NCBI RefSeq assembly: GCF_001261715.1
Contig: NZ_CVRU01000079.1
Span: forward strand, 1 to 64,000
Direction: 5' to 3'
From: Dysgonomonas sp. HGC4
GTDB taxonomy: Bacteria > Bacteroidota > Bacteroidia > Bacteroidales > Dysgonomonadaceae
DNA length: 64,000 nucleotides
Shown here piece by piece: positions 29,181 through 37,949 of this stretch. How positions within the stretch are numbered: position 1 is the stretch's first letter; the number at the start of each line of letters is the position of its first letter. Below the pieces are notes generated by a model that had not been told where the DNA came from, searched no databases, and worked only from the letters and a program-made list of their open reading frames with translations. A program made the position numbers and the translations under genes.

Positions 29181-29214
29181 AAAGCTGGTCGAGTATATCG
29201 ATCAGCTTTTTTTA
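29181..29214 (+). terminator. Rho-independent terminator after htpG
   Basis: A 12-bp stem (29181-29192 with 29198-29209, one G-T pair), a 5-nt loop and a run of T. Confidence 0.85.
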
Positions 29215-29664
29215 TATATCATCATTCAGACTAATAAGTAATTCAATAATACTCTTTTATCTATAAATCAAAATAAAGTATTATATGACAAACCATAATA
29301 CAAATGAGAATAAAGGAGCAAAAACAAAAGTTCCTCTCTTACCACCAACAAAGAAAATAAAACACTCACAAACAAACAATTAACAAAACAAACAGAGATA
29401 CAAACAATGTGTACTTTAGAATTAAACAGTAAACATAAACGTCTCTTTTTTTGAACAACTATGCCCAATACAATAAAAGAAAGAAACAATAAACACAAAG
29501 ACATTGTTTGAAGTACTTGTGCTATACATTTTCTCAAAAAAATACAAATAACAAGGAGGATATCTTAATCAATATAAAAATTGATAAACGGGGAATCATC
29601 CTATACACATTTTGTTAACTTTGTATCTCTTAATTTTAAACAAAAAAGTAGATAGATAAAACAT
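29215..29664. other. 450-bp gene-free stretch before dsbD-like gene
   Basis: This is A/C-rich on the plus strand, with several AACAAA-type runs. A minus-strand open frame (29268-29537) is low-complexity and I do not call it. TAACTTTG at 29616-29623 is a good -7 box about 40 bp before the next gene. Confidence 0.5.
29616..29623 (+). promoter_or_regulatory. -7 box of the DsbD-like gene
   Basis: TAACTTTG matches TAnnTTTG, 41 bp upstream of the ATG at 29665. No -33 TTG is seen at 19-20 bp. Confidence 0.5.
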
Positions 29665-31683
29665 ATGAAAAAAGGAATATTAGTTCTAGTATTTATATTG
29701 TCTTTCTTTTCGGGAAAGCTATTAGCAGACGGACCTGTGTCCTGGAAAATGAGTATAGCAGATAAAGGCAATGGCGAAATAGAATTAGTAGCCAACGCAA
29801 CTGTTGCCCCAGGATGGCACCTGTACGATACACAAATACCCGATGGAGGACCTTTCCCTACATCAATATCTATTGATGAAATAAAGGGAGCCGTAGCAGT
29901 GGGCACATTCCACGCTGTGAACTCTAAATTACATAAAGATTTTGATAAAGTCTTTGAAATGGAAATTGGCTACTATGAAAAGACAGCCACTTTCGTTCAG
30001 AAATTCAAAATAACTGACAAAAGTAAATTTGTACTAAAAGGAGATATCAGAGCACAAGCTTGTAACGATAGAGAGTGTACACCTCCAATCCCTATTGATT
30101 TTAGCTTTACTTCGGGAAATTTACCTGCAAGTGTAACAGTATCAACTGATGCTAAAGATGTTCAAGCAACTACATCTGAATCAACAGATACTATCACCAC
30201 AGCAAACACCGACAGTATTTCGCAAGCTCAAACAACAGACTCTCAAAACAGCGATCTTTGGACACCTGTTATAGAAGAGGTTAAAGCTTTTGGTGCAGCA
30301 GGTGATACTTCTAACAGATCGCTTCTGTATATTTTCGGTGCTGGATTTATCGGAGGGCTTATTGCCTTAATGACTCCTTGCGTATGGCCTATGATACCTA
30401 TGACTGTAAGTTTCTTCTTGAAAAGAAATAAGAAAAACAGAGGCAAGGCTATTAAAGATGCCATTATATATGGTCTGTCTATTATCGTAATATATGTATT
30501 GCTAGGATTATTAGTTACCGCAATATTTGGAGCTAGTGCCTTGAATGACTTGTCTACAAGTGCATTATTCAACCTCATATTCTTTGGATTACTTGTATTC
30601 TTTGCAATATCGTTTCTCGGTGCATTCGAGCTGGTGCTACCTGCCTCTTGGACTAACAAGATAGATAGCAAAGCCGATTCTACAACGGGAATCATTAGTA
30701 TATTCTTCATGGCATTTACACTTGCCTTAGTATCATTCTCTTGTACCGGGCCTATCATCGGCACATTACTTGTTGATGCTGCCAGTTCGGGCGATGTTAT
30801 AGCACCTGCAGTAGGTATGTTTGCATTTGCATTTGCATTATCCATACCATTTGCCTTGTTTGCTATTTTTCCTTCTTTACTAGAGAGCATGCCTAAATCG
30901 GGAGGATGGCTCAACTCGGTTAAAGTAGTTTTAGGATTCCTTGAACTTGCTTTAGCTCTTAAATTTCTATCGGTTGCAGATCTTGCCTACAAATGGGGGA
31001 TTCTCGATCGTGAAGTATTCTTAGTATTATGGATCATCATTTTCGCATTGCTAGGTTTATACCTATTAGGCAAACTGAAATTTGCACACGATAGCGATCT
31101 CAAATATGTATCTGTACCCAGATTATTCATGGCAATTATATCGCTTTCTTTTGCCCTTTATCTTGTTCCGGGACTTTGGGGAGCACCACTAAAATCTGTA
31201 AGTGCATTTGCCCCACCATTGTTCACACAAGATTTCAATCTGTATGACGGAGCCGTTCATGCTAAGTTTGACGATTATGAGGCTGGAATGGAATATGCAA
31301 AGAAAAACAACAAACCTGTTATGATTGACTTCTCAGGATTCGGTTGTGTAAATTGCCGTAAAATGGAAGCATCGGTTTGGACAGATCCTCGTGTAAAACA
31401 TTCTTTGGAAAACGACTATGTATTGATTACATTGATGGTGGATGACAAAGAAAAACTACCCGAAGTGATAGAGGTTCAGGAAAATGGTAAAACCACTAAA
31501 CTGAAAACTATCGGCGACAAATGGAGTTATTTGCAAAGACATAAATTTGGAACTAATTCTCAACCTTACTATGTATTGCTTGACAATGCAGGTACGCCTA
31601 TCGGTCCATCTTATGCATACGACGAAGATGTAGATAAATACTTAAACTTCTTGAAAATAGGAGTCGACAATTATAAAAAATAA
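29665..31683 (+). CDS. DsbD-like thiol:disulfide interchange protein
   Basis: This inner-membrane protein passes electrons from cytoplasmic thioredoxin to periplasmic thiol proteins. It is 672 aa. The signal peptide ends near LLADG (about 22), followed by an N-terminal periplasmic DsbD-alpha-like domain (25-150) with a Cys pair CNDRECTPP. A Thr/Ser-rich linker (about 155-195) leads to an eight-helix membrane domain (about 215-510) with the redox cysteines in MTPCVWPMIP and SFSCTGPIIG. The C-terminal thioredoxin domain has the CxxC site C561-C564 (GCVNCRKME). The whole electron path is therefore present. It probably serves the exported thioredoxin at 25821. Confidence 0.93.
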   Translation: MKKGILVLVFILSFFSGKLLADGPVSWKMSIADKGNGEIELVANATVAPGWHLYDTQIPDGGPFPTSISIDEIKGAVAVGTFHAVNSKLHKDFDKVFEMEIGYYEKTATFVQKFKITDKSKFVLKGDIRAQACNDRECTPPIPIDFSFTSGNLPASVTVSTDAKDVQATTSESTDTITTANTDSISQAQTTDSQNSDLWTPVIEEVKAFGAAGDTSNRSLLYIFGAGFIGGLIALMTPCVWPMIPMTVSFFLKRNKKNRGKAIKDAIIYGLSIIVIYVLLGLLVTAIFGASALNDLSTSALFNLIFFGLLVFFAISFLGAFELVLPASWTNKIDSKADSTTGIISIFFMAFTLALVSFSCTGPIIGTLLVDAASSGDVIAPAVGMFAFAFALSIPFALFAIFPSLLESMPKSGGWLNSVKVVLGFLELALALKFLSVADLAYKWGILDREVFLVLWIIIFALLGLYLLGKLKFAHDSDLKYVSVPRLFMAIISLSFALYLVPGLWGAPLKSVSAFAPPLFTQDFNLYDGAVHAKFDDYEAGMEYAKKNNKPVMIDFSGFGCVNCRKMEASVWTDPRVKHSLENDYVLITLMVDDKEKLPEVIEVQENGKTTKLKTIGDKWSYLQRHKFGTNSQPYYVLLDNAGTPIGPSYAYDEDVDKYLNFLKIGVDNYKK

Positions 31684-31696
31684 GGTCATAAACCTT
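31682..31696 (+). repeat. Dispersed short palindrome, variant
   Basis: AAGGTCATAAACCTT overlaps the TAA stop of the DsbD-like gene exactly as copy 2 overlaps that of htpG, and is followed by TTACTAT. Confidence 0.65.
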
Positions 31697-31754
31697 TTAC
31701 TATAATTTAAAATAGCAGATCTAGAATCTGCTATTTTCTTTCATAAACATTACG

Positions 31755-32540
31755 ATGAATACAAGAGAGCAAAAAATGGAAGCTTTTGGACGTTTACTCG
31801 ACATTATGGATGAGTTGCGTGTAAAATGCCCTTGGGATGTGAAACAAACAAACGAAAGTCTCAGAACAAACACAATAGAAGAAACCTACGAATTGTGCGA
31901 GGCAATCATTAAAGACGATAATCAGGAGATTAAAAAAGAACTGGGCGATGTTCTGCTTCATATTGTCTTCTACTCTAAAATAGGTGAAGAGAAAGGCGAA
32001 TTTGATGTTGCCGACGTATGTAATTCTCTTTGTGATAAACTTATTTACCGCCATCCACACGTATTTGGAGACGATGCTGCTAAAACAGCAGGCGAAGTTG
32101 AGCAATCGTGGGAGCAATTGAAGCTGAAAGAAAAAGGAGGTAACAAAACAGTACTCGAAGGAGTTCCTGCCTCACTACCTTCAATAGCTAAAGCACACCG
32201 CATACAAGATAAAGCTCGTAATGCAGGTTTCGACTGGGAACAGAAAGAAGATGTATGGACAAAGGTAAAAGAAGAGATTAACGAATTCGAAACCGAAATA
32301 AGCTCTATGGATGCCCATAAAATGGAAGCCGAATTTGGAGACTTATTCTTCAGCCTCATAAATGCAGCCCGTCTATATAAAGTAAATCCTGATAATGCAT
32401 TGGAGCGTACCAATCAGAAATTTATTTACAGATTCAATCATATAGAGCAGGGAGCCAAAAGGCTAGGCAAGAATCTAAAAGATATGACTCTTGAAGAAAT
32501 GGATATTCTTTGGAACGAAGCTAAAAACATAGTCCTATAA
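31755..32540 (+). CDS. mazG: Nucleoside triphosphate pyrophosphohydrolase MazG
   Basis: This enzyme hydrolyses NTPs to NMP and pyrophosphate and acts as a house-cleaning enzyme. It is 261 aa (E. coli 263). Two tandem MazG domains are present. The first opens with DELRVKCPWDVKQTNESLR and has the metal-binding EExxE-type helix TIEETYELCEAI and ELGDVLLHIVF. The second contains EINEFETEI and EFGDLFFSLINAAR. It lies 71 bp after the DsbD-like gene and may share its transcript. Confidence 0.96.
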   Translation: MNTREQKMEAFGRLLDIMDELRVKCPWDVKQTNESLRTNTIEETYELCEAIIKDDNQEIKKELGDVLLHIVFYSKIGEEKGEFDVADVCNSLCDKLIYRHPHVFGDDAAKTAGEVEQSWEQLKLKEKGGNKTVLEGVPASLPSIAKAHRIQDKARNAGFDWEQKEDVWTKVKEEINEFETEISSMDAHKMEAEFGDLFFSLINAARLYKVNPDNALERTNQKFIYRFNHIEQGAKRLGKNLKDMTLEEMDILWNEAKNIVL

Positions 32541-32542
32541 AT

Positions 32543-32562
32543 AAGGTTGTAGACCTTTTTAT
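32543..32562 (+). repeat. Dispersed short palindrome, variant after mazG
   Basis: AAGGTTGTAGACCTT plus a TTTAT tail starts 3 bp past the mazG stop codon. Confidence 0.6.
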
Positions 32563-32644
32563 TGCTTTAGCTGAGCTAACAACCAGAGACAGTTAGGGTG
32601 ATAAAATATCGCATTAAATATTTAACATTACTAAATTCCAGATT

Positions 32645-33139
32645 ATGGCTATCATATCTATCATAGTAGCAATAGACGAAAAAAACGCTATTGGGAAAGA
32701 CAATCAACTACTGTGTCATTTACCTAATGATCTTAAATACTTCAAAAGTGTAACACAAGGTCATACAGTAATTATGGGGAGAAACACTTATGAATCTCTA
32801 CCCAATGGGGCATTACCCAATCGCAGAAATATAGTATTAAGCCGAAACAAAGATCTACAACTTGATAGATGTGAAATGTCCTCATCTTTAGAAGATGCGA
32901 TAGCTTTATGCGACAGCGAAACTGAGGTCTTTATAATAGGAGGGGCAACTGTATATGCCAAAGCCATAGATTTAGCAGACAAGCTTTACATCACTTACAT
33001 TCACCATCAATTTGAGGGTACTGATGCATTCTTTCCAAAAGTAGATAAGAATAAATGGATAGAAAGTTCACGCATTGAAAATGACGCTGATGAGAAGAAC
33101 AAATATGCTCATACTTTTGTTGTATACAATAAGATTTAA
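32645..33139 (+). CDS. folA: Dihydrofolate reductase
   Basis: This enzyme reduces dihydrofolate to tetrahydrofolate with NADPH. It is 164 aa. The conserved start is IISIIVAIDEKNAIGKDNQL, with the LPNDLKYFKSVT substrate helix (acidic D in this loop), TVIMGRNTYESLP for NADPH binding, and FIIGGATVYAKAI. It lies 104 bp after mazG in the same direction. A long hairpin follows at 33164. Confidence 0.97.
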   Translation: MAIISIIVAIDEKNAIGKDNQLLCHLPNDLKYFKSVTQGHTVIMGRNTYESLPNGALPNRRNIVLSRNKDLQLDRCEMSSSLEDAIALCDSETEVFIIGGATVYAKAIDLADKLYITYIHHQFEGTDAFFPKVDKNKWIESSRIENDADEKNKYAHTFVVYNKI

Positions 33140-33163
33140 GGATCAACAGCATAGCTAAAAAAT

Positions 33164-33201
33164 GAAGGAGGCTATATCAATAATTGATAATTACCTCCTT
33201 C
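33164..33201 (+). terminator. Long hairpin after folA
   Basis: GAAGGAGG (33164-33171) pairs with CCTCCTTC (33194-33201), and TATCAA/TTGATA pair inside. There is no T run after it, so the terminator role is only likely. Confidence 0.5.
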
Positions 33202-33555
33202 TCATAGCATTAAATATATTTCATTAATACACACTAGGTGTATTATCTACATTAACCGATAAAGACACAAACTCACACAAAAGACAGATTTACGACTTTA
33301 AATAAATCATTTTGAGCTACAAATATAGAGTTATTAAACCACAAAGTCAAAATAAAATCAAATAAACTATAAAAAAGAAATATTCAAGAACTTCTTTTTT
33401 TATAAAACTATTGCTGTTTCTACATTGTTTTATATTTGTAACGAATAATCTTACTCATTAAGGTCTCAGATCTTTTTATTTTTTGGCTAATAAATCCACT
33501 GTAAGAAGTTATAGCATAAAATATTTAGTATTACTAAATTACTCAAATTCATCCC
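33202..33555. other. Gene-free stretch before the MBL-like gene
   Basis: AT-rich, with a weak A/T hairpin at 33371-33400 and a copy of the dispersed palindrome at 33460-33480. No gene is seen. Confidence 0.5.
33460..33480 (+). repeat. Dispersed short palindrome, one-mismatch copy
   Basis: AAGGTCTCAGATCTT with a TTTATT tail differs from the core by one base. It lies about 75 bp upstream of the gene at 33556. Confidence 0.7.
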
Positions 33556-35004
33556 ATGAAATATATAATATACTTATTAATAACACTTTGTGGCTCTACG
33601 CTAAACATTCATGCTCAGGGAAATCTAAACAAATCTTGGACAAAGCAAAACAGACTACTGAGAAATAAAGTTCTCACATTCTCATTCACAGAGTCTAGAA
33701 ATGAATTAAGGCATAGCTACCAGCCATGGGATCAAACAAATTACCAGATCAAAGGTGATGTGTGGATTACTCTCCAAAGTTTATACAAAAAAGAAAACAT
33801 GTTTATTAATGGTAAACCTGCTTCATCATTATTACAGTACGATCAAAACACGATGCTATTCTCCGATTATGGAAGCGATACTCTAGCAACAATTACTAAA
33901 GATGAGCATCGCAAACAACTATATCAGTCAGCAAGATACACTCCTACCCTTTTACTCGAATATTTTTACAATAGAAAAACCAAACTAGAATCGAATACTG
34001 ATTCTATTTACAACACATATCTGGAGGTAATAAATGAAGCTCGAATAAGACTCTTTATAAACAAAACTACAGACTTGGTCGATAAAATAGATATACTAGA
34101 GAATGATGATTTCTTTGGTAATATTAATTCGACTTTCGAATATCGTAATTACATAAATCACCAGACATTATTTATACCGAAAGAGATTTTGATCTCTAAG
34201 ATAAATGGAAAGTTAAGAGACTCTATTTCTATAAACTCATTCAAAATCGAAAATAAGCTACCTGTATTACTTACAGTTCCTCTCAAATACACTCTCAAAG
34301 AAAGTCTCCACGACAATACATCTATAAGCTTAGAGAAATATAACGACCACATCTACTTTTTATATTTAGAACATACCGATAGTAAAAGTTTAGTAGTAGA
34401 ATTTAAAGATTTCTTATTGGTTGCAGAAGCTCCCCTGAATAGTAAAAACGGAGAGATGATTATTAACGAGATAAAGAAAGCGTTCCCTGATAAACCAATT
34501 AAGTTTTTTGCTTTTGGGCACCACCATCCTCATTATCTGGGAGGTGTAAGACCATTTATACATGAAGGTGCAAATATTCTATCATCAATGGGCGATTTCG
34601 ATTATCTCACCTATTTGACTAGAAACTCTCGGACGCTTAAGCCTGACAGCTTAGAATTAGACCGAAAAAGACTCAATGTAAATATTCTAGGAGAAAGCAG
34701 AACAATTACCGATGATAATTATTCGATGCAAGTTATCAATATAGGAGAAGACTCACATCACACTAAAGATTATATTATATTCTATTTCCCTAAAGAGAAG
34801 ATTATTTTTGAAGGGAATTTAGTTTGGATACCTAGCAACGGCAGAGCAACAGACAAGGTAAGCAGCAGACAGAAAGGGCTGTATGAAGCCATACAGAAGT
34901 TGAATCTCAATGTAGACACTATTTTTCAATCATGGCCTATCAAAGAATTCAGCTATAAATCTAAAATATCCTTTAGAGAATTAGAAGAGTCAGTTAAGGA
35001 ATGA
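33556..35004 (+). CDS. Exported MBL-fold-like protein with altered metal site
   Basis: This is an exported protein of 482 aa. The signal peptide ends near STLNIHAQG. The C-terminal half (about 265-470) follows the metallo-beta-lactamase order: a strand before SLVVEFKDFLLVAEAP, the first metal motif as GHHHPHYLGG, then DSHHTKDYIIFYFP and FEGNLVWIP. In active members the first motif is HxHxDHxGG and the last FxGDL. Here the Asp and third His are replaced by His and Tyr, and the last Asp is Asn. The N-terminal about 250 residues match nothing I know. It may be a binding protein or use a changed metal centre. It stands alone and converges on the DUF5009 gene. Confidence 0.7.
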   Translation: MKYIIYLLITLCGSTLNIHAQGNLNKSWTKQNRLLRNKVLTFSFTESRNELRHSYQPWDQTNYQIKGDVWITLQSLYKKENMFINGKPASSLLQYDQNTMLFSDYGSDTLATITKDEHRKQLYQSARYTPTLLLEYFYNRKTKLESNTDSIYNTYLEVINEARIRLFINKTTDLVDKIDILENDDFFGNINSTFEYRNYINHQTLFIPKEILISKINGKLRDSISINSFKIENKLPVLLTVPLKYTLKESLHDNTSISLEKYNDHIYFLYLEHTDSKSLVVEFKDFLLVAEAPLNSKNGEMIINEIKKAFPDKPIKFFAFGHHHPHYLGGVRPFIHEGANILSSMGDFDYLTYLTRNSRTLKPDSLELDRKRLNVNILGESRTITDDNYSMQVINIGEDSHHTKDYIIFYFPKEKIIFEGNLVWIPSNGRATDKVSSRQKGLYEAIQKLNLNVDTIFQSWPIKEFSYKSKISFRELEESVKE

Positions 35005-35013
35005 TTATATGAT

Positions 35014-35043
35014 GGAAAGGAGTCATAAAAACAACTCCCTTCC
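35014..35043. terminator. Hairpin between convergent genes
   Basis: GGAA-GGAGT pairs with ACTCC-TTCC around one mismatch, with a 10-nt loop. It is shared by the gene ends at 35004 and 35051. Confidence 0.65.
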
Positions 35044-35050
35044 CAAAGCA

Positions 35051-36292
35051 TTATATCTTTAATTTGATATGTATCTTGCCTAATAAATAAGTACACCCAA
35101 TCACCAAGAAAGAAAATACAATAGAGTTGAGTACACCCATCGTACCCACTTTAGCCCATTGGGGTAAACTAATATTTACCAAAGCAAAAATACTATACAA
35201 AATATAGGGTATTAAGTAGCAAGTAAGGGTAGCGGTTCCGGCAGGCTCTATAAACTTGAACCAACCAGTAAGATCTTTTTTGTCGAGCCAATATAGAAAG
35301 AAATAAGCCCCGACACCAATAGCTAAACAATAAAATACCCAACTAGGTGTCTCGCTGAGTTTCGAGATAATCCAATATTGATGTGAGACAAATCCTGCAA
35401 TACAAAATAGTAAACTCGCTGCAATCCCTCCAAGAATCCATTGAGAAGGCTTCTCATTTATTTTTTCGGCATACTTCACTCCTATAACAGAAAGCAACAT
35501 ACCACCCATAGTAAATGCAGGCAGTGCGCCATTACCAACATGTAATATGCTTAATATTTGATTGAAGAAATTACCACTAGGCAAATTTAGAATAGCTATT
35601 CCCTCTCTCGTTGTAGAGAGCAATATACAAATGAGAACAAATAGCAACCAAGCACCGAACAGATATTTTAATCTGTCGCGACTAAATAAGTATATGAATG
35701 CACACAAAAAATATGTCCAACCAATAAGTCCTAAGATTCCCCACCAACGAGCAGAAAATACACCTTCGTCATTATCCCTAAATATAATTGCCAGAATTAG
35801 TAGAATGATCATTCCTAAGATTTTCAAACCTGCGTATAAGTTTCGAACAGACTCTTTCTCCGTCCTTCTATATATATTCCATATAAGGAAAAAGCCTGCA
35901 ACCATAAGTAAACGGTAAACAGGAAGAGACAAACCTGTGGAAGAAGAAACACCACTTTCGGTATTAACAATAAACACGCCCATGATCAGAAGTGCAGCAG
36001 TACGACTAAGTATATGAGCAACTGTACTCACCCCTGTTTCGCCTTTCGAAAAACGTCTTTCGATGGCAAAAGGGATAGACATCCCTACTGAAAACAGAAA
36101 ACAAGGGAAAACAATATCTGCCAAGCCCAACATATCTTCGCCTAAAGCAGCATGCCCCAACCATGCAGGAACATCGCTCACAGTCCATAAATCGTTCACA
36201 AAAATCATCAATAGCATAGTTACTGCCCTAAGCATATCTATCGCATGATTTCGTTGAGAAAAATCATTCACTCCATTTTTTATCATAACCAA
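35051..36292 (-). CDS. DUF5009 multi-pass membrane protein (acyltransferase-like)
   Basis: This inner-membrane protein has 413 aa and about 10-11 membrane helices. The start NHAIDMLRAVTMLLMIFVND and the GLADIVFPCFLFSVGMSIPFA segment (quoted in part) fit DUF5009. That family is related to the heparan-alpha-glucosaminide N-acetyltransferase-like/NagX group often found in PULs for GlcNAc- or uronate-containing glycans. The RxxxIDxLRxxxxxxM-like N-terminal helix is typical of that clan. It is the last gene of the second PUL, 36 bp after a ThuA-like gene. The likely role is transfer of acyl groups across the inner membrane onto imported sugars (inference). Codon 3 is an alternative ATG. Confidence 0.8.
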   Translation of the reverse strand: MVMIKNGVNDFSQRNHAIDMLRAVTMLLMIFVNDLWTVSDVPAWLGHAALGEDMLGLADIVFPCFLFSVGMSIPFAIERRFSKGETGVSTVAHILSRTAALLIMGVFIVNTESGVSSSTGLSLPVYRLLMVAGFFLIWNIYRRTEKESVRNLYAGLKILGMIILLILAIIFRDNDEGVFSARWWGILGLIGWTYFLCAFIYLFSRDRLKYLFGAWLLFVLICILLSTTREGIAILNLPSGNFFNQILSILHVGNGALPAFTMGGMLLSVIGVKYAEKINEKPSQWILGGIAASLLFCIAGFVSHQYWIISKLSETPSWVFYCLAIGVGAYFFLYWLDKKDLTGWFKFIEPAGTATLTCYLIPYILYSIFALVNISLPQWAKVGTMGVLNSIVFSFLVIGCTYLLGKIHIKLKI

Positions 36293-36307
36293 TTGTTGCT
36301 ATTATAT

Positions 36308-36331
36308 ATAAATAGATCTATGACCTCCTTA
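36308..36331 (-). repeat. Degenerate dispersed palindrome after a ThuA-like stop codon
   Basis: On the minus strand TAA of the ThuA-like gene is followed directly by GGAGGTCATAGATCT and an AT tail. This is a damaged form of the family, again attached to a stop codon. Confidence 0.4.
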
Positions 36332-37147
36332 CTTAAAAGGGTCACCTTTTTTATTCGAACTTAACACCCATTTGAAAGCATTGATGAATAATAGCTTCTG
36401 AGTAGCATCAGTAAATTCATCATCACCATGCCCCATATTGAGATATATCATTCTATATTTTTTATTAGTCCACACAATAGGCCAATCACCATGAGTAACT
36501 ACATCTTTTATACCTAATGGATAATTGTCTTCCGAAATACTTACTAATACTTCAACATCTTTATTCAACCTCGGACTTGGAAACCATTGATACCATTCGC
36601 TCTCAGGAGCAATAAACGAAACGGGTAAATTCTTAGTCACAGCATGAGAGGGATTGTCCATCTCCAATTTTACAGGTTGTGGAGGCCAGTTGTTACAATA
36701 GAAAACTCCACCACCCAGAAATTGAACAAACCACGGCCAATTGGTATTCTTGTCGTTATATGCCGACACATGAAAACCCATCCAGCCACCGCCATTCTCC
36801 ATATACTTTTCGAAAGCTGCTCGCTGTTCTTCAGATTCGGGATACCCATTGAGCATAATTACAATATCGTATTCTTTAAGTTTCTCATAAGTATATCCAG
36901 AAAAAGTATCGGTTACATCCAATATAAAGCCATCGCCATAGTTGAGTCGCTTAAAAAAACTGAGTCCTTCTTTGGCAAAATCAACATGTGCCTCTTCGGC
37001 ATTAGTAGTCCAATACACCAAAGCCTTGAATCGTGGCTTAGATGCGTAATTACCGGGATAATTATCTGGAATCTGCGCATGTAAGCATAAGCTCAGAATA
37101 AAGAGAGATAAGGTAAGAATAATCACCTTTGTATTTTTCATAATCAA
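36329..37147 (-). CDS. ThuA-like exported protein 1
   Basis: This 272-aa protein of the ThuA (trehalose-utilisation-like, class I glutamine-amidotransferase fold) family has a signal peptide ending near CLHAQ. The core segments are FKALVYWTTNAEEAH, YDIVIMLNGYPESEEQRAAF, NGGGWMGFHVSAYND (the nucleophile-elbow position holds His, not Cys), PIVWTNKKYRMIYLNMGHGDDE. PUL-linked members are thought to act on sugar derivatives, but no reaction is established. It is encoded 15 bp after a second ThuA-like gene. The pair is divergent in sequence, so it is not a fresh duplication. Start could be codon 3. Confidence 0.85.
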   Translation of the reverse strand: MIMKNTKVIILTLSLFILSLCLHAQIPDNYPGNYASKPRFKALVYWTTNAEEAHVDFAKEGLSFFKRLNYGDGFILDVTDTFSGYTYEKLKEYDIVIMLNGYPESEEQRAAFEKYMENGGGWMGFHVSAYNDKNTNWPWFVQFLGGGVFYCNNWPPQPVKLEMDNPSHAVTKNLPVSFIAPESEWYQWFPSPRLNKDVEVLVSISEDNYPLGIKDVVTHGDWPIVWTNKKYRMIYLNMGHGDDEFTDATQKLLFINAFKWVLSSNKKGDPFK

Positions 37148-37162
37148 TATTTATATCATTAT

Positions 37163-37945
37163 TTATTCAGATGCCCATAACAAGGCATTGCGAAACATAG
37201 TCGTGAAGTCTTCGGATGCAAATAGCGAATTGCTATGTCCAATTAGAAAATAAACATTTCGGGCTTTTACTTTTTCGTTGATCCATATTACAGGATGATC
37301 GCCCATCTTAATATCCGATTTCGGCTGGTAAGTAGATTCATCCACATGCGCCAATACCTTTACATTACGGCGAGGATTGACATCGAAAGTATACCACTCA
37401 TCATTAGGTATCAGAAAAGAATCGTGTACCCCTTTCATAATTGGATGTTCTCTATCCTCCACTCTTACTGTTGCCGAAGCCAGAGGAGCAATGTAGTTTT
37501 TAAACTTAATACCTCCCAAGAAGTCAGAAAACCATTGCCATAAAGGATAGCCATCGAATTCGCCCAAAAGAGAAGCATGATGAAAGCCAACCCAGCCTCC
37601 TCGTCCATTTTCAATATAGTCAACAAAAGCTGTTTCAGCTTCCTTTGTCCATGTATAGGGTGGAAAATCGAGTTGCAAAAACACTTGGTATTCCGACAAA
37701 TATTCTTTAGTAATATTCTGAGTATTATTAATCTCGGTAAATTCGAAATTGAGCTCCACACTCTCCTCACTCAACCAACTGAGTGCAGCATCAGTAAAAC
37801 CTCCATGCTGTCCTCCCCTTTCGGTTAGCACCAATACTTTGAAGGTTTCCTTTTCAGCAGAGCTTCCTTCCGAGGCATTCATCTCAAAAACAGCAAGTAA
37901 GCAAATAGACAAAACAATAAAAACAATACGAATATTCATAATCAT
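37163..37945 (-). CDS. ThuA-like exported protein 2
   Basis: This 260-aa ThuA-family protein has a signal peptide ending near MNASEG. The shared landmarks are FKVLVLTERGGQHGGFTDAA, YQVFLQLDFPPYTWTKEAE, GRGGWVGFHHASLLGEFD, HPVIWINEKVKARNVYFLIGH, each quoted within length limits. The GFHHA motif carries adjacent histidines at the active-site position. It lies between the GH18 gene (4-bp gap) and the first ThuA-like gene, so all three are surely co-transcribed. The target is presumably an oligosaccharide of the second PUL. Start could be codon 3. Confidence 0.85.
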   Translation of the reverse strand: MIMNIRIVFIVLSICLLAVFEMNASEGSSAEKETFKVLVLTERGGQHGGFTDAALSWLSEESVELNFEFTEINNTQNITKEYLSEYQVFLQLDFPPYTWTKEAETAFVDYIENGRGGWVGFHHASLLGEFDGYPLWQWFSDFLGGIKFKNYIAPLASATVRVEDREHPIMKGVHDSFLIPNDEWYTFDVNPRRNVKVLAHVDESTYQPKSDIKMGDHPVIWINEKVKARNVYFLIGHSNSLFASEDFTTMFRNALLWASE

Positions 37946-37949
37946 TTTA

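Noticed and set aside
29268-29537. 89-codon minus-strand frame with many Leu/Val/Cys
   Set aside because: It arises from A/C-rich low-complexity DNA (AACAAA runs) and has no ribosome site or promoter.
30243-30914. 223-codon minus-strand frame
   Set aside because: It lies entirely antisense inside the membrane domain of the DsbD-like gene.
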